This document shows, piece after piece, positions 1 to 9,409 of a stretch of DNA of 64,000 bases; the first letter of the stretch is position 1; every line of letters begins with the position of its first letter. Below the pieces are notes generated by a model, which saw nothing but the letters and a program-made list of their open reading frames with translations, made no database searches and was not told the DNA's origin. The position numbers were made by a program, and so were the translations under genes. Source of the stretch: Amphritea sp. (GTDB lineage: Bacteria; Pseudomonadota; Gammaproteobacteria; Pseudomonadales; Balneatricaceae); the NCBI RefSeq assembly GCF_016744155.1, contig NZ_JADGEW010000012.1, forward strand, positions 47,257-111,256, written 5' to 3'.

Positions 1-831
1 GGCAGCTTTACAGAAGAAGCCGGTGATGGTTTCAATCTCAGTGGTTCGGTTGTGGCTAACGTCTTGTTGCATCGATGAGTGGTTGCTACCGGTTAGTTCA
101 GCGACATCCCAGGCCTGCTCCATCAGTTTTCGGTCAAACAGCGTAACCCCGAGGGCATTGGCGACGCTGTCGACCTCTTTGCATATCTGTGCCATTGCTG
201 CGCGCCGATCGGTGTGTTGAAGCAGTTCACCATTGCGGCAGTCATACAAGGCTGTCAGGGGATTGATAGCACAGTTGATTGCCAGCTTGCGCCAGAGAAC
301 AGTGTTGATATCAGTGGTCATTGTTAGCTTTTCATCTACGCTAGCTATCTCATCGAAGAGTTGTTCGTCTCCATATTCAGATAGTCTGCCGATCTGGGTA
401 TCACCGATGCCCGCCCGGACCAGATTCCAGGGGCTTTCAAAATAAGCGCCATCTGTTGTACTGCCAGCCCAGATTTCTAGTTGAGGGTTTTCGTCGACGA
501 GCTGTTGTTGAGGTCCCATACCGTTATGTAAAAGGAGTATGCGAGTGTTACCCACTAGCCGATGGCGAATAGAATTAAAGGCATCAACTGCAGCAAAGGA
601 TTTAGTGGTGATAAGAAGGTGGTGGATCGGCACTGTATGCTCGGCAAGCTCTGCGTCTGTATTGAAGCGATCAGCCAGCCCTTCAGATGTGACTGAAAAG
701 TGTTTGATTTCATTGTATTGATTTAGTTTTTGAGGGCCACTCAGAATCAGGGTGACGCGATGGCCTGCCCGCTGTAATTTAGCAGCCCAAAGCAGGCCGA
801 TGGCGCCTGCGCCCAGAATATGCCACTGCAT
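1..831 (-). CDS. panE: 2-dehydropantoate 2-reductase (ketopantoate reductase), 3' end cut by window edge
   Basis: Reduces ketopantoate to pantoate with NADPH in the cytoplasm, a step of pantothenate/CoA synthesis. I translated the minus strand by hand: 277 residues from an ATG at 831, open to base 1. Seen: an N-terminal Rossmann motif GAGAIG at residues 7-12, then LLITTKS, HNGMG, the WRKLAINCAINPLTAL segment carrying the family's conserved Lys and Asn residues, and a late SSMQQD motif. The family is usually about 290-310 residues, so only the last few dozen are missing. It points away from yajQ. The family also contains PanE paralogues of uncertain substrate, so the exact substrate is inferred. 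Confidence 0.85.
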   Translation of the reverse strand, partial: MQWHILGAGAIGLLWAAKLQRAGHRVTLILSGPQKLNQYNEIKHFSVTSEGLADRFNTDAELAEHTVPIHHLLITTKSFAAVDAFNSIRHRLVGNTRILLLHNGMGPQQQLVDENPQLEIWAGSTTDGAYFESPWNLVRAGIGDTQIGRLSEYGDEQLFDEIASVDEKLTMTTDINTVLWRKLAINCAINPLTALYDCRNGELLQHTDRRAAMAQICKEVDSVANALGVTLFDRKLMEQAWDVAELTGSNHSSMQQDVSHNRTTEIETITGFFCKAA

Positions 832-950
832 TATAGTTTCCAGGATCCTTTGCTAATGGGGGTAGGTGTTACTCCATCATAACGGTATGATAGGCAGGAT
901 AAAACCCAATACGCCGCTGATGAGCGGCAGCAGTGTTAAGGAGCACCCCG

Positions 951-1433
951 ATGCCATCATTTGATATCGTATCTGAACTGGATATGCATGAAGTCAGCAA
1001 TGCTGTAGATCAGGCCAACCGTGAGTTGGTGAACCGCTATGACTTTAATAAAGTAGATGCGACTTTTGAATTGGCCGCTGAAGTCATTACACTTCAAGCT
1101 GAAGTTGATTTTCAGTTACAGCAGATGCTGGAAATTCTACGAAGTAAGCTGGTGGGCCGTAAAATCGATATTAAGAGTATGGATGTTGGCGATGCCCACA
1201 CTGCCCATATGCGGGCACGTCAGTTAGTGACTCTGAAACAGGGGCTGGATCAGCCTTTCAGTAAGAAAATCATCAAATTGATTAAAGATAAAAAGCTAAA
1301 AGTCCAGACTCAGGTTCAGGGAGAGCAGGTGCGGGTTACCGGTAAAAAGCGAGATGATCTACAATCTGTCATGGCTATGCTGCGTGAAGAAGATCTGGAA
1401 TTGCCGCTACAATACAATAATTTCCGGGATTAA
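951..1433 (+). CDS. yajQ: YajQ family nucleotide-binding protein
   Basis: YajQ/UPF0234 family: a small cytoplasmic protein of two ferredoxin-like domains. Members bind nucleotides or RNA, and in Xanthomonas and Pseudomonas they act as cyclic di-GMP effectors. The product is 160 residues, the family's usual length, and begins MPSFDIVSELDMHEVSNAVD, the typical N-terminus. A longer frame opens at 933, but TTAAGGAG at 937-944 sits at the right distance before the ATG at 951, so I chose 951. Single gene. The window also has two diguanylate cyclases, so a cyclic di-GMP role is possible but not shown. Confidence 0.93.
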   Translation: MPSFDIVSELDMHEVSNAVDQANRELVNRYDFNKVDATFELAAEVITLQAEVDFQLQQMLEILRSKLVGRKIDIKSMDVGDAHTAHMRARQLVTLKQGLDQPFSKKIIKLIKDKKLKVQTQVQGEQVRVTGKKRDDLQSVMAMLREEDLELPLQYNNFRD

Positions 1434-1516
1434 TTTCCAAAGATAACGGCAGCGTTCAGCTGTCGTTATGGTATACCGGCTATTCTGAGCCAAACATCAT
1501 TATCTAAGGATCTTAA

Positions 1517-2779
1517 GTGGACGCGGTTAACACCCCTGAGCAAAAGCCAGACTGGAAAGAATCGGTTTTTAACCGCCGAACAATGATCTGTATCTTCACC
1601 GGATTTGCCTCCGGAATGCCACTCTATGTGCTATTTCAATTACTACCTGCTTATCTGCGTGCAGAAGGGGTCGGGCTGAAAGAGATAGGTTTGTTCGCAC
1701 TGGTAACCTTCCCTTACACCTGGAAGTTTATGTGGGCCCCGCTGATGGATCGCTATATCCCGCCATTCCTGGGGCGGCGGCGGGGCTGGATGCTGATCAC
1801 CCAGGTGGCGCTGCTGGGCTCAATTGCCGGCTTGGGGATGTTTGATCCAACGCTATCGATTATGACTATCGCCTACCTCGCCACCGCAGTGGCGTTGTTC
1901 AGTGCCAGTCAAGATATCGTACTGGATGCCTATCGACGTGAACTGCTACCCGATCAGGAGCTGGGTTGGGGTAATTCGGTACATGTACAAGCTTATCGCA
2001 TCTCCGGTTTGGTGCCTGGCGCTTTAGGTCTGATCCTGGCGGATATCCTGCCCTGGAGCAGTGTCTTTGTGATCATTGCCGGGTTCATGGTAGTGGGCGT
2101 AGTGATGACCTTTGCTGTCAACGAACCGATCACTGAACCCCGTGCTCCGAAAACGCTGAAACAGGCGATCATCGAACCTTTTCATGAGTTTGTCACCCGG
2201 TTGGGCTGGCGTGGAGCCTTGCTGATTCTCTGTTTTATGTTTCTCTATAAGCTCGGCGATAACATGGCAACCGCTCTGTCGACACCCTTTTATATCGATC
2301 TCGGCTTTACGCTGACCGAGATCGGGGTGATCGCCAAAGCTTCCGCTCTCTGGGCCTCGGTGGTTGGCGGTATTCTCGGTGGTTTGTGGATGATTAAGCT
2401 GGGAATCAATCGGGCGCTGTGGATTTTCGGCGTTGTGCAGGTAGTAACCATTCTTGGCTTTGCGGTACTGGCCGAAGCGGGGCCGGATAAGGTCATCCTC
2501 GCGGTGGTTATCAGTCTTGAATACCTTGGCGTGGGGTTAGGTACCGCTGCTTTCACCGCCTTTATCGCCCGCTCAACCAGTGTTGCTTTTGCCGCAACCC
2601 AGTTTGCGTTGTTTACTGCGCTGGCAGCATTGCCGCGTACCTTCGTTAATGCACTTACAGGTTACATAGTCGATGCGATCGGCTGGAACCTGTTTTTCTA
2701 TCTCTGCGCGCTGCTCGCACTTCCAGGTATGCTATTACTGGTTAAAGTGGCGCCCTGGAACGACAGCAAGGCTGAGTAA
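1517..2779 (+). CDS. AmpG-like MFS permease (muropeptide transporter family)
   Basis: Inner-membrane major facilitator, 420 residues, with about twelve hydrophobic segments. The opening, after a cytoplasmic N-terminus, matches the AmpG family: RTMICIFTGFASGMPLYVLF, then a WKFMWAPLMDRY segment and SASQDIVLDAYRREL. AmpG carries anhydro-muropeptides into the cytoplasm for cell-wall recycling and beta-lactamase signalling. It starts at GTG 1517 behind TAAGGATC; the next in-frame ATG (about 1583) would cut off the N-terminal tail. E. coli AmpG is longer (about 490 residues); the shorter form seen here is common in marine Gammaproteobacteria. The substrate is inferred from family only. Confidence 0.82.
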   Translation: MDAVNTPEQKPDWKESVFNRRTMICIFTGFASGMPLYVLFQLLPAYLRAEGVGLKEIGLFALVTFPYTWKFMWAPLMDRYIPPFLGRRRGWMLITQVALLGSIAGLGMFDPTLSIMTIAYLATAVALFSASQDIVLDAYRRELLPDQELGWGNSVHVQAYRISGLVPGALGLILADILPWSSVFVIIAGFMVVGVVMTFAVNEPITEPRAPKTLKQAIIEPFHEFVTRLGWRGALLILCFMFLYKLGDNMATALSTPFYIDLGFTLTEIGVIAKASALWASVVGGILGGLWMIKLGINRALWIFGVVQVVTILGFAVLAEAGPDKVILAVVISLEYLGVGLGTAAFTAFIARSTSVAFAATQFALFTALAALPRTFVNALTGYIVDAIGWNLFFYLCALLALPGMLLLVKVAPWNDSKAE

Positions 2780-2829
2780 TAGTCTTCGGTTGCAAAGGAT
2801 TGGTTCAATACTGCCAACTGCTACACTAA

Positions 2830-3849
<1,020 letters not shown>

Positions 3850-3854
3850 GGCCT

Positions 3855-4538
3855 TTAAGAGTAAGGGACGTTAATTTCTATGAGTGGCAGTTCATTTATA
3901 GACAGGGGGGCTTGAGTAACTATTGCGACCCGATAGTCTTCTATTTCAGTTTCAAGTAATCGCCAACCCGTTATGTTTTCTTCCAAGTCTGTGTAAGAGA
4001 GTGAGGCGAGGGTTACTTTCTTTTGATCGGATGTAGGCAAGGCTTTGTAAAGTGCTTCTTTGGCACACCAGAGGCGATAGAAGTATTGGTGCAAAGTATC
4101 GCCATTGTCGGGCAAGTGACTTAATTCTTCTGTATTCATGAACAACTCTGCCGCGGCATGGCAGTCTCTATCTGTCTTTATGGCTTCGACGTCAATGCCG
4201 ATTCTGTCGGTGCTCAGGGCAAAGCATATGAGATCATTAGAATGAGTTAGGCTGATAAAATAGTTTTTTTGAAGATTGCGAATAATCGGGGCAGAATTAT
4301 CGAGTTCTTCTATTTGCCAGTGGTTTAAGGGTTTATTGAATAACTGACTCAGGGCAGAGCAGATGAGTAGTCTGCTGAACAGGTAACTTTTACGTCTGCT
4401 GTTATGTTTAATGGTTTGGTAATAGTTTTGTTGTGCAAGTGGCAGTAACAATAACCATTGTTGAAAGGTTTGGGCATCAATTGATCCGGCACAGGTGTAC
4501 CAGAACCAGGCCGATGGTTGCTCTGACTTAGCGGGCAA
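3855..4538 (-). CDS. 4'-phosphopantetheinyl transferase (Sfp type)
   Basis: Transfers phosphopantetheine from CoA to the active serine of carrier proteins. The 227-residue product has both family signatures: RIGIDVEAIKT (the GxDxE metal site, about residues 112-122) and FYRLWCAKEALYKA (WxxKEAxxK, about 154-167). It overlaps the end of the gene before it by 11 bases and sits at the left edge of the aryl polyene cluster, so its likely clients are the two ACPs at 6643-7158. Aryl polyene clusters commonly carry their own transferase. Client choice is inferred. Confidence 0.9.
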   Translation of the reverse strand: MPAKSEQPSAWFWYTCAGSIDAQTFQQWLLLLPLAQQNYYQTIKHNSRRKSYLFSRLLICSALSQLFNKPLNHWQIEELDNSAPIIRNLQKNYFISLTHSNDLICFALSTDRIGIDVEAIKTDRDCHAAAELFMNTEELSHLPDNGDTLHQYFYRLWCAKEALYKALPTSDQKKVTLASLSYTDLEENITGWRLLETEIEDYRVAIVTQAPLSINELPLIEINVPYS

Positions 4539-4968
4539 GTTTAACTACGTCGCCGTTCAGTGCTACACCCGCAATAATAGCGCCGGCATGGCATTCGAAT
4601 TCACGGTTACTACTGTTTTTCTCTTTCTTGTAATAACTAACGATGTTAATGACGGCGCTGCCTCCCTCAGTTTTAGCTCTCTCTTGTAAAGTGAGTAAAG
4701 CGGACAGAAATGCCCAGCGGCACGCTTCGCCGTCGCTTTTGCCGAATGCGTTTGTTTTCTTGTTAGTGGTGAAATTGCCGAAAGACTGTAATGTTTTAGA
4801 ATGATTTTGAGTGCCAAAATACAAACGGATGTTTGGATCTAAACGTTCTTGGAAATCTGCTGATTGCATCGCATCCTGAATTGAAAACATCAATTTAGAA
4901 TCGCGACTGAAAGCCTCTGGGGCAACGAGCAGCAGAGTGGTTGTTAGAACGGTGATTAATAATTTCAC
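4528..4968 (-). CDS. Small exported protein of aryl polyene clusters (often mislabelled excinuclease ABC subunit A)
   Basis: About 146 residues with an N-terminal signal peptide (KLLITVLTTTLLLVAPEAFS). The body holds the recognisable stretches NAFGKSDGEACRWAFLSAL and REFECHAGAIIAGVAL. Database relatives of this family are often named excinuclease ATPase subunit, but the protein is far too small and has no P-loop or zinc-finger cysteines, so that name is not supported. Start: AAGGAG lies just before a GTG at 4968, which puts the signal peptide at the N-terminus; a longer frame begins at 4995. It overlaps the transferase gene and probably forms the minus-strand arm of the pigment cluster. Function unknown. 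Confidence 0.75.
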   Translation of the reverse strand: MKLLITVLTTTLLLVAPEAFSRDSKLMFSIQDAMQSADFQERLDPNIRLYFGTQNHSKTLQSFGNFTTNKKTNAFGKSDGEACRWAFLSALLTLQERAKTEGGSAVINIVSYYKKEKNSSNREFECHAGAIIAGVALNGDVVKLAR

Positions 4969-5130
4969 GGTATTCTCCTTGTGGGTGGTGTCCATTTAAT
5001 GAGTGGATTATAGGGAGATAAGGGTGGTGCTTCAATCATCTTTAGGTTTGCATCAGAGAGTCTAACGAGTAGAATTCCACTCTGAAAATTAGGGATAATA
5101 TATTAACGCGTATGATTGTATGTTCTGCAT

Positions 5131-5877
5131 ATGATCGTTGTCGGAGTTGAGCGCTTGGTTCGTTTTAAATTGCAATCATGGAATGCATTTGCCCCAGGGC
5201 TGGAAAGCCATCATGCATGGCGTGAATGGCTTTTACATCCGTCTGATCTATCCTCGGAACTGGGGAAAACGTCTTTGAAGCAGATACCGCCTATGCTTAG
5301 ACGACGCTTTACTGAGTTGGGGCGTTGTGCGGCGGGTGCTGCGCTGCCTCTGCTTGAGGGTATCGACACTATCCCCGGTGTTTTTGCCTCTCGCCATGGC
5401 GATACGCCCCTGACTCTTTCTTTGCTGGAAGGTATAGCCGAGGGCGAACCGATGTCTCCTACCGGTTTCAGTCTTGCTGTGCATAATGCCCTGAGTGGAT
5501 TGCTCTCTATCGCTCGAAAGGATGTCAGTGAAGTGACTGCTATTGCGGCGACGGAAAACCTTATTCCTAGTGCACTTATCGAAGCGGCGACTCAACTACA
5601 GGATCACCCCCGGGTTCTCTGTGTGATCTATGATTTACCCCTGCCTGAACTCTATAAACCCTATAGTGATTCACCACCATTTCCATGCGCGGTGGCGATG
5701 ATTCTCAGTCGGGAAGAGGGCGACGGCTTTATATTGCAGAGCGATAATGGACAGAGCAGTGATCGGGATCAGAGCGATGATTTTATGATCTTGCTCCGTC
5801 TGCTGAATTGTCTGGAGTCCAGCGTAGCCTTCGGCAGCTCCCTGACCCGCAGTCGGTGGCGGATTTCCCCAGAATGA
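5131..5877 (+). CDS. apeC: Chain-length-factor-like ketosynthase partner (ApeC type)
   Basis: About 248 residues, related to the N-terminal half of beta-ketoacyl synthases (Ketoacyl-synt_2). No active-site cysteine motif is visible; the family hallmark SLAVHNALSGLLSI is present. In characterised aryl polyene systems this short KS-like protein pairs with the full ketosynthase ApeO as a chain-length factor. The start is uncertain: ATG 5131 lacks a good ribosome site, while TTG 5155 follows GGAG at 5143 by about eight bases and would give the family-like opening LVRFKLQSWNAFAPGLE. First gene of the rightward cluster; its stop overlaps the next start (ATGA). Confidence 0.85.
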   Translation: MIVVGVERLVRFKLQSWNAFAPGLESHHAWREWLLHPSDLSSELGKTSLKQIPPMLRRRFTELGRCAAGAALPLLEGIDTIPGVFASRHGDTPLTLSLLEGIAEGEPMSPTGFSLAVHNALSGLLSIARKDVSEVTAIAATENLIPSALIEAATQLQDHPRVLCVIYDLPLPELYKPYSDSPPFPCAVAMILSREEGDGFILQSDNGQSSDRDQSDDFMILLRLLNCLESSVAFGSSLTRSRWRISPE

Positions 5878-6650
5878 ACGGCTTACTTGCCCATATAAAC
5901 CATGGCTGGCGTTGGATTGCGACTGCATTTAGCTTTTGTGTTTTTGGTCTTGGCGGTATCCTTCTGCCTCTGTTTGCTGTTCCTGTACTTTATGTTATGC
6001 CGGGTACTGAGCGACAGCGGGAGCGTCGTGCACAGGGGGTTATTCATCATTCGTTTCGTTTTTATATCGGCATGATGAAATTTCTTGGGGTTTTAAGTTA
6101 TGAGTTAGTAGGCGTAGATAAGTTACGCAAGGCTCAATTGATTCTGGCCAACCATCCATCGCTGATCGATGTCATCTTTCTGATTTCATTAGTGCCCAAT
6201 GCCAACTGCGTTGTAAAAGGGGGGCTGGTGCGAAATCCTTTTACCCGAGGGCCGATTAAGACGGCCGGTTATATTATTAATGAAAGTAGCGAATCTGTGA
6301 TCTCAGCAGCTTCAGAGGCTTTTGCTAAGGCTGACGCGCTAATTATCTTCCCGGAAGGAACACGTACTACTCCACAGCAACCGGTTAGCCTTAAACGTGG
6401 CGCAGCGAATGTTGCGATCAGAGCGGCTGCAGATATAACACCGGTAGTGATTGAGTGTGTTCCGACGACGTTGAGCAAAGAAAATCGGTGGTATCATGTG
6501 CCGTCGAAAAAAGTCCATTTTCGGATCAAAGTATGTAAAGAGATCCCGGTGGCACCCTATTTGGCTGAGAAAGCCCCTTCCGTAGGAGCCAGGAAACTGA
6601 CTGCGGATTTGACTGAGTATTTTAATAAGGAGTTGGTACAGTATGAGTAA
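5874..6650 (+). CDS. 1-acyl-glycerol-3-phosphate acyltransferase-like protein (aryl polyene cluster)
   Basis: PlsC-family acyltransferase, 258 residues, with a hydrophobic N-terminal anchor (about residues 15-45). Motif I is NHPSLIDV (HX4D) and motif III is FPEGTRTTP. In aryl polyene clusters such enzymes are thought to help attach the finished polyene to a lipid. A longer frame opens at TTG 5808, but the ATG at 5874 overlaps the previous stop as ATGA, the pattern used throughout this cluster. Occupies the ApeD position. Confidence 0.85.
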   Translation: MNGLLAHINHGWRWIATAFSFCVFGLGGILLPLFAVPVLYVMPGTERQRERRAQGVIHHSFRFYIGMMKFLGVLSYELVGVDKLRKAQLILANHPSLIDVIFLISLVPNANCVVKGGLVRNPFTRGPIKTAGYIINESSESVISAASEAFAKADALIIFPEGTRTTPQQPVSLKRGAANVAIRAAADITPVVIECVPTTLSKENRWYHVPSKKVHFRIKVCKEIPVAPYLAEKAPSVGARKLTADLTEYFNKELVQYE

Positions 6651-6903
6651 TCTGCAGCTGGAAATTAAGCAGATGATTATTGAAACCCTGGATCTGGAAG
6701 ATATCTCGCCAGACGAGATAATTGATGATGAACCGTTGTTTGTCGATGGCCTGGGGCTAGATTCGATCGATGCTCTGGAGATCGGTTTGGCACTGCAAAA
6801 ACGTTACGGAATTAAGTTAAAAGCTGACTCAGAAGACACACGTGAGCATTTCTCCAGTATTAATGCCCTAGCTACGTTAATTGAATCCCAACGGGCAAGT
6901 TAA
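6643..6903 (+). CDS. apeE: Acyl carrier protein 1 of the aryl polyene cluster
   Basis: 86-residue acidic carrier protein. The phosphopantetheine serine is in GLGLDSIDALE (Ser41). It overlaps the acyltransferase gene by 8 bases and is followed by a second ACP, the ApeE-ApeF pair of characterised clusters. It holds the growing or starter chain during polyene synthesis. Which ACP takes the starter and which the extender units cannot be told from sequence alone. Confidence 0.92.
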   Translation: MSNLQLEIKQMIIETLDLEDISPDEIIDDEPLFVDGLGLDSIDALEIGLALQKRYGIKLKADSEDTREHFSSINALATLIESQRAS

Positions 6904-6912
6904 GAGGTTTGT

Positions 6913-7158
6913 ATGACTGATCAAGACCAAATTTATCAGAAAATCTCAGCGGTACTTGTAGAGTTGTTTGAGATTGATCCCTCCGCGATTCATCCTGAAG
7001 CTCATCTGTATCAGGATCTGGATATCGATAGCATTGATGCGGTTGATCTAGTGGTTGAGCTGAAAAAGATGACCGGTAAGAAAATTAAACCGGAAGACTT
7101 TAAATCGGTCCGCACTGTTCAGGATGTGGTGATCGAAGTAGAAAAGCTGTTTGGCTGA
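6913..7158 (+). CDS. apeF: Acyl carrier protein 2 of the aryl polyene cluster
   Basis: 81-residue carrier protein with the attachment serine in DLDIDSIDAVDL (Ser40), preceded by AGAGG near 6903-6908. It diverges clearly from ACP 1 in the helix around the serine (LVVELKK against LALQKRY), which suggests different partner enzymes. Its stop overlaps the next start (TGATG). Confidence 0.92.
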   Translation: MTDQDQIYQKISAVLVELFEIDPSAIHPEAHLYQDLDIDSIDAVDLVVELKKMTGKKIKPEDFKSVRTVQDVVIEVEKLFG

Positions 7159-7700
7159 TGCCGATGGCTTTTAAAATCGGTGCACTAGCGTTGACACTGG
7201 GATATCCCTTTATAGTGTACTGGGGATTGCAGAGTTTCAATGCTGCACTGCTGCTGCCATTGCTTGCTATCGTCCTGGCGCTGCGCTGGGTAGCGGGTGA
7301 GCAGAGCACCGACCGCAAAGTGATTTTAGTCAGTGCGGTAGGTGTCGCACTGATCGCAATTATTTGGGGTATACAGCAAGGCTTGAAGTTTTATCCTGTG
7401 TTGGTCAATTTTAGTATGCTGGTGATCTTTGGTAGTAGTCTCTATGCCCGGCAGACTGTTGTTGAAAAGCTTGCCCGGATTAAAGAGCCTGATCTTCCAC
7501 CAGAGGCTATTGCCTATACCCGTAATGTTACCCGTGTCTGGTGTGCCTTCTTTGTGCTGAATGGAGTCGTTTCTGCCGGGACTGCTATTTGGGGGTCTGA
7601 GGAGATATGGATGTTGTATAACGGTTTTGTCGCTTATATTTTAATCGGTTTTCTGATGGCCGTTGAATGGATTGTCAGGCAAAGAGTTAGACGGAACTGA
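7158..7700 (+). CDS. apeG: COG4648-type integral membrane protein (ApeG position)
   Basis: 180-residue protein with about five or six hydrophobic segments (for example GALALTLGYPFIVYWGL at the N-terminus and GFVAYILIGFLMAVEWIV at the C-terminus). A conserved middle reads FVLNGVVSAGTAIWG. Members of this family are found in aryl polyene clusters between the ACPs and the starter ligase. The role is unknown; by location it may anchor or scaffold the assembly line at the inner membrane. Starts on TGATG overlap and ends on TGATG overlap. Confidence 0.8.
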   Translation: MPMAFKIGALALTLGYPFIVYWGLQSFNAALLLPLLAIVLALRWVAGEQSTDRKVILVSAVGVALIAIIWGIQQGLKFYPVLVNFSMLVIFGSSLYARQTVVEKLARIKEPDLPPEAIAYTRNVTRVWCAFFVLNGVVSAGTAIWGSEEIWMLYNGFVAYILIGFLMAVEWIVRQRVRRN

Positions 7701-9409
7701 TGATGAACTTATTACCGCTGACCGGTTGGTTAAATGCAGCTCCAAGGGGCGTCATTGCCTACGCTGCTGATAGCTCTGTCAGTAAGTCGGACTTGGAAAG
7801 CAGGGTCGCCTTTTGGATGAGGGCTTTACCCGCCGAGGAGGGGCAGCGCTGGGCGGTATATCATAAAGATTCGGTAGAGTTTCTCTCTATTATATTCGCA
7901 CTCTGGCAACTGGGCTGCACCGCTTGTGTTCCTGGTGATAATCGGCCTGCGACCTGTGAAAGGTTGCGTCAGCGAGTTCAAGGTTTTGTCGGTGATTTTC
8001 CGGTTAATTTAGTGAGCAATGATGATCTGTCTGAGTTGGGTATTGATGCAGGCTTTGATGCCGTTCCCGAATGGAGAGTTCTTAATGCTGACTTTCCTGC
8101 GCTTGAGATCTATACCTCGGGTTCGACTGGAGAGCCTAAAGCGATAGGTAAAACCTTTGCTCAGTTAGATAGCGAACTGGCTGCGCTAGAAGTCCTTTGG
8201 CCTGGCGAACATGATGCTGTTGTTATATCAACGGCAACCCATCAGCATTTTTATGGTCTTATGTTTCGCTTGTTATGGCCTCTGGTCCGGGGTCAGCACT
8301 TTGAGACGGAGCAATGGCAGTACACTGAAGATGTGTATAGCAGGGCGCTGCGTTATTCAGCTTTCACACTGGTTTCCACCCCTTCTCATCTTGGACGCAT
8401 TAATACCTCAGTTGCCTGGGCCGAAGTGGCTGATCGTTGTATTTCCGTGCTCTCATCTGCTGCACCGTTACAGCGGAAGGACAGTTTATCAGTAGCGCGG
8501 TTACTGAAAGCACCGGTTCGTGAAATTTATGGCAGTTCAGAAACCGGGGCGATCGCTTGGAGGGTTCAGTCTGATTGTAGTGACGGAGGATGGCAGGCGA
8601 TACCCGGCGTAATGCTGTCACAGACAGATGATTCACTATTGATCGTGGCTGCAAAGCAACTGGCGGAGCCCTTTTTTGAAATGTCGGATCGCATCAATTT
8701 TATCGCTGATGGACGGTTTCACTTACTGGAGCGTGTCGATCGGGTTGTTAAAGTTGAAGGTAAGCGTGTTTCGCTTACTGAAGTGGAACAGGTGGTGCAG
8801 CAGTCTCCGTTGATTGAGATCGCAAAGGCGCTGGTGATTACTCGCAAGCGTACGGAGATTGCGTTAGTTGCTGAACTTACCGAGGCGGGGCGTCAGGAAT
8901 TAGCTCAGTTAGGTAAACGAAAACTGCTGCTGCAACTCAGGCAGCCTCTGCAAGACTTCTTCGAGCTGGTGCTGTTACCTCGGCGCTGGCGATTTGTTGA
9001 TCAGATGCCTTATAACCCCCAGGGGAAATTACCGATGGATAGCTTGCAGGCTATGTTTGAACAGGAAGAGGTAAAATGGCCTGAACTAGTGAGTCAGACC
9101 GTAGAAGGCCAGGTCGCTGAGCTAGTGTCCCGTATGCCTGCAGATCTGATCTATTTTGACGGACACTTTGCCGGAAATCCTATTTTGCCGGGCATCGCAC
9201 AAATTCACTGGGCTGAATATTATGGTCGTCAGTTACTGAGCTTGAAAGGACGGTTCGATCGTTTAGAGGTGGTTAAATTTCAACAGGTAATTTTTCCGGA
9301 GTCGGTCATCTCTCTCACGCTTAACTATAATCCTGAGAGCGACAAACTGAGCTTTCGTTACCATTCCGATAAAGGAGTCCACTCCAGTGGCCGGATCTGC
9401 TTTCGCTGA
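7700..9409 (+). CDS. apeHI: Aryl starter adenylation enzyme fused to ApeI-type dehydratase
   Basis: 569 residues, two domains. Residues about 1-455 form an AMP-ligase: P-loop-like YTSGSTGEPKAIGKT, YGSSETGAIAWR, and the C-terminal lysine motif YNPQGKLPMDSL. Residues about 465-569 form a hotdog dehydratase with YFDGHFAGNPILPGIAQ. In the characterised system a free ligase (ApeH) activates an aromatic acid such as 4-hydroxybenzoate for ACP loading, while a separate ApeI works with ApeP as dehydratase; here the two are one chain. Two adjacent ATGs (7700, 7703) are possible starts. Confidence 0.88.
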   Translation: MMNLLPLTGWLNAAPRGVIAYAADSSVSKSDLESRVAFWMRALPAEEGQRWAVYHKDSVEFLSIIFALWQLGCTACVPGDNRPATCERLRQRVQGFVGDFPVNLVSNDDLSELGIDAGFDAVPEWRVLNADFPALEIYTSGSTGEPKAIGKTFAQLDSELAALEVLWPGEHDAVVISTATHQHFYGLMFRLLWPLVRGQHFETEQWQYTEDVYSRALRYSAFTLVSTPSHLGRINTSVAWAEVADRCISVLSSAAPLQRKDSLSVARLLKAPVREIYGSSETGAIAWRVQSDCSDGGWQAIPGVMLSQTDDSLLIVAAKQLAEPFFEMSDRINFIADGRFHLLERVDRVVKVEGKRVSLTEVEQVVQQSPLIEIAKALVITRKRTEIALVAELTEAGRQELAQLGKRKLLLQLRQPLQDFFELVLLPRRWRFVDQMPYNPQGKLPMDSLQAMFEQEEVKWPELVSQTVEGQVAELVSRMPADLIYFDGHFAGNPILPGIAQIHWAEYYGRQLLSLKGRFDRLEVVKFQQVIFPESVISLTLNYNPESDKLSFRYHSDKGVHSSGRICFR

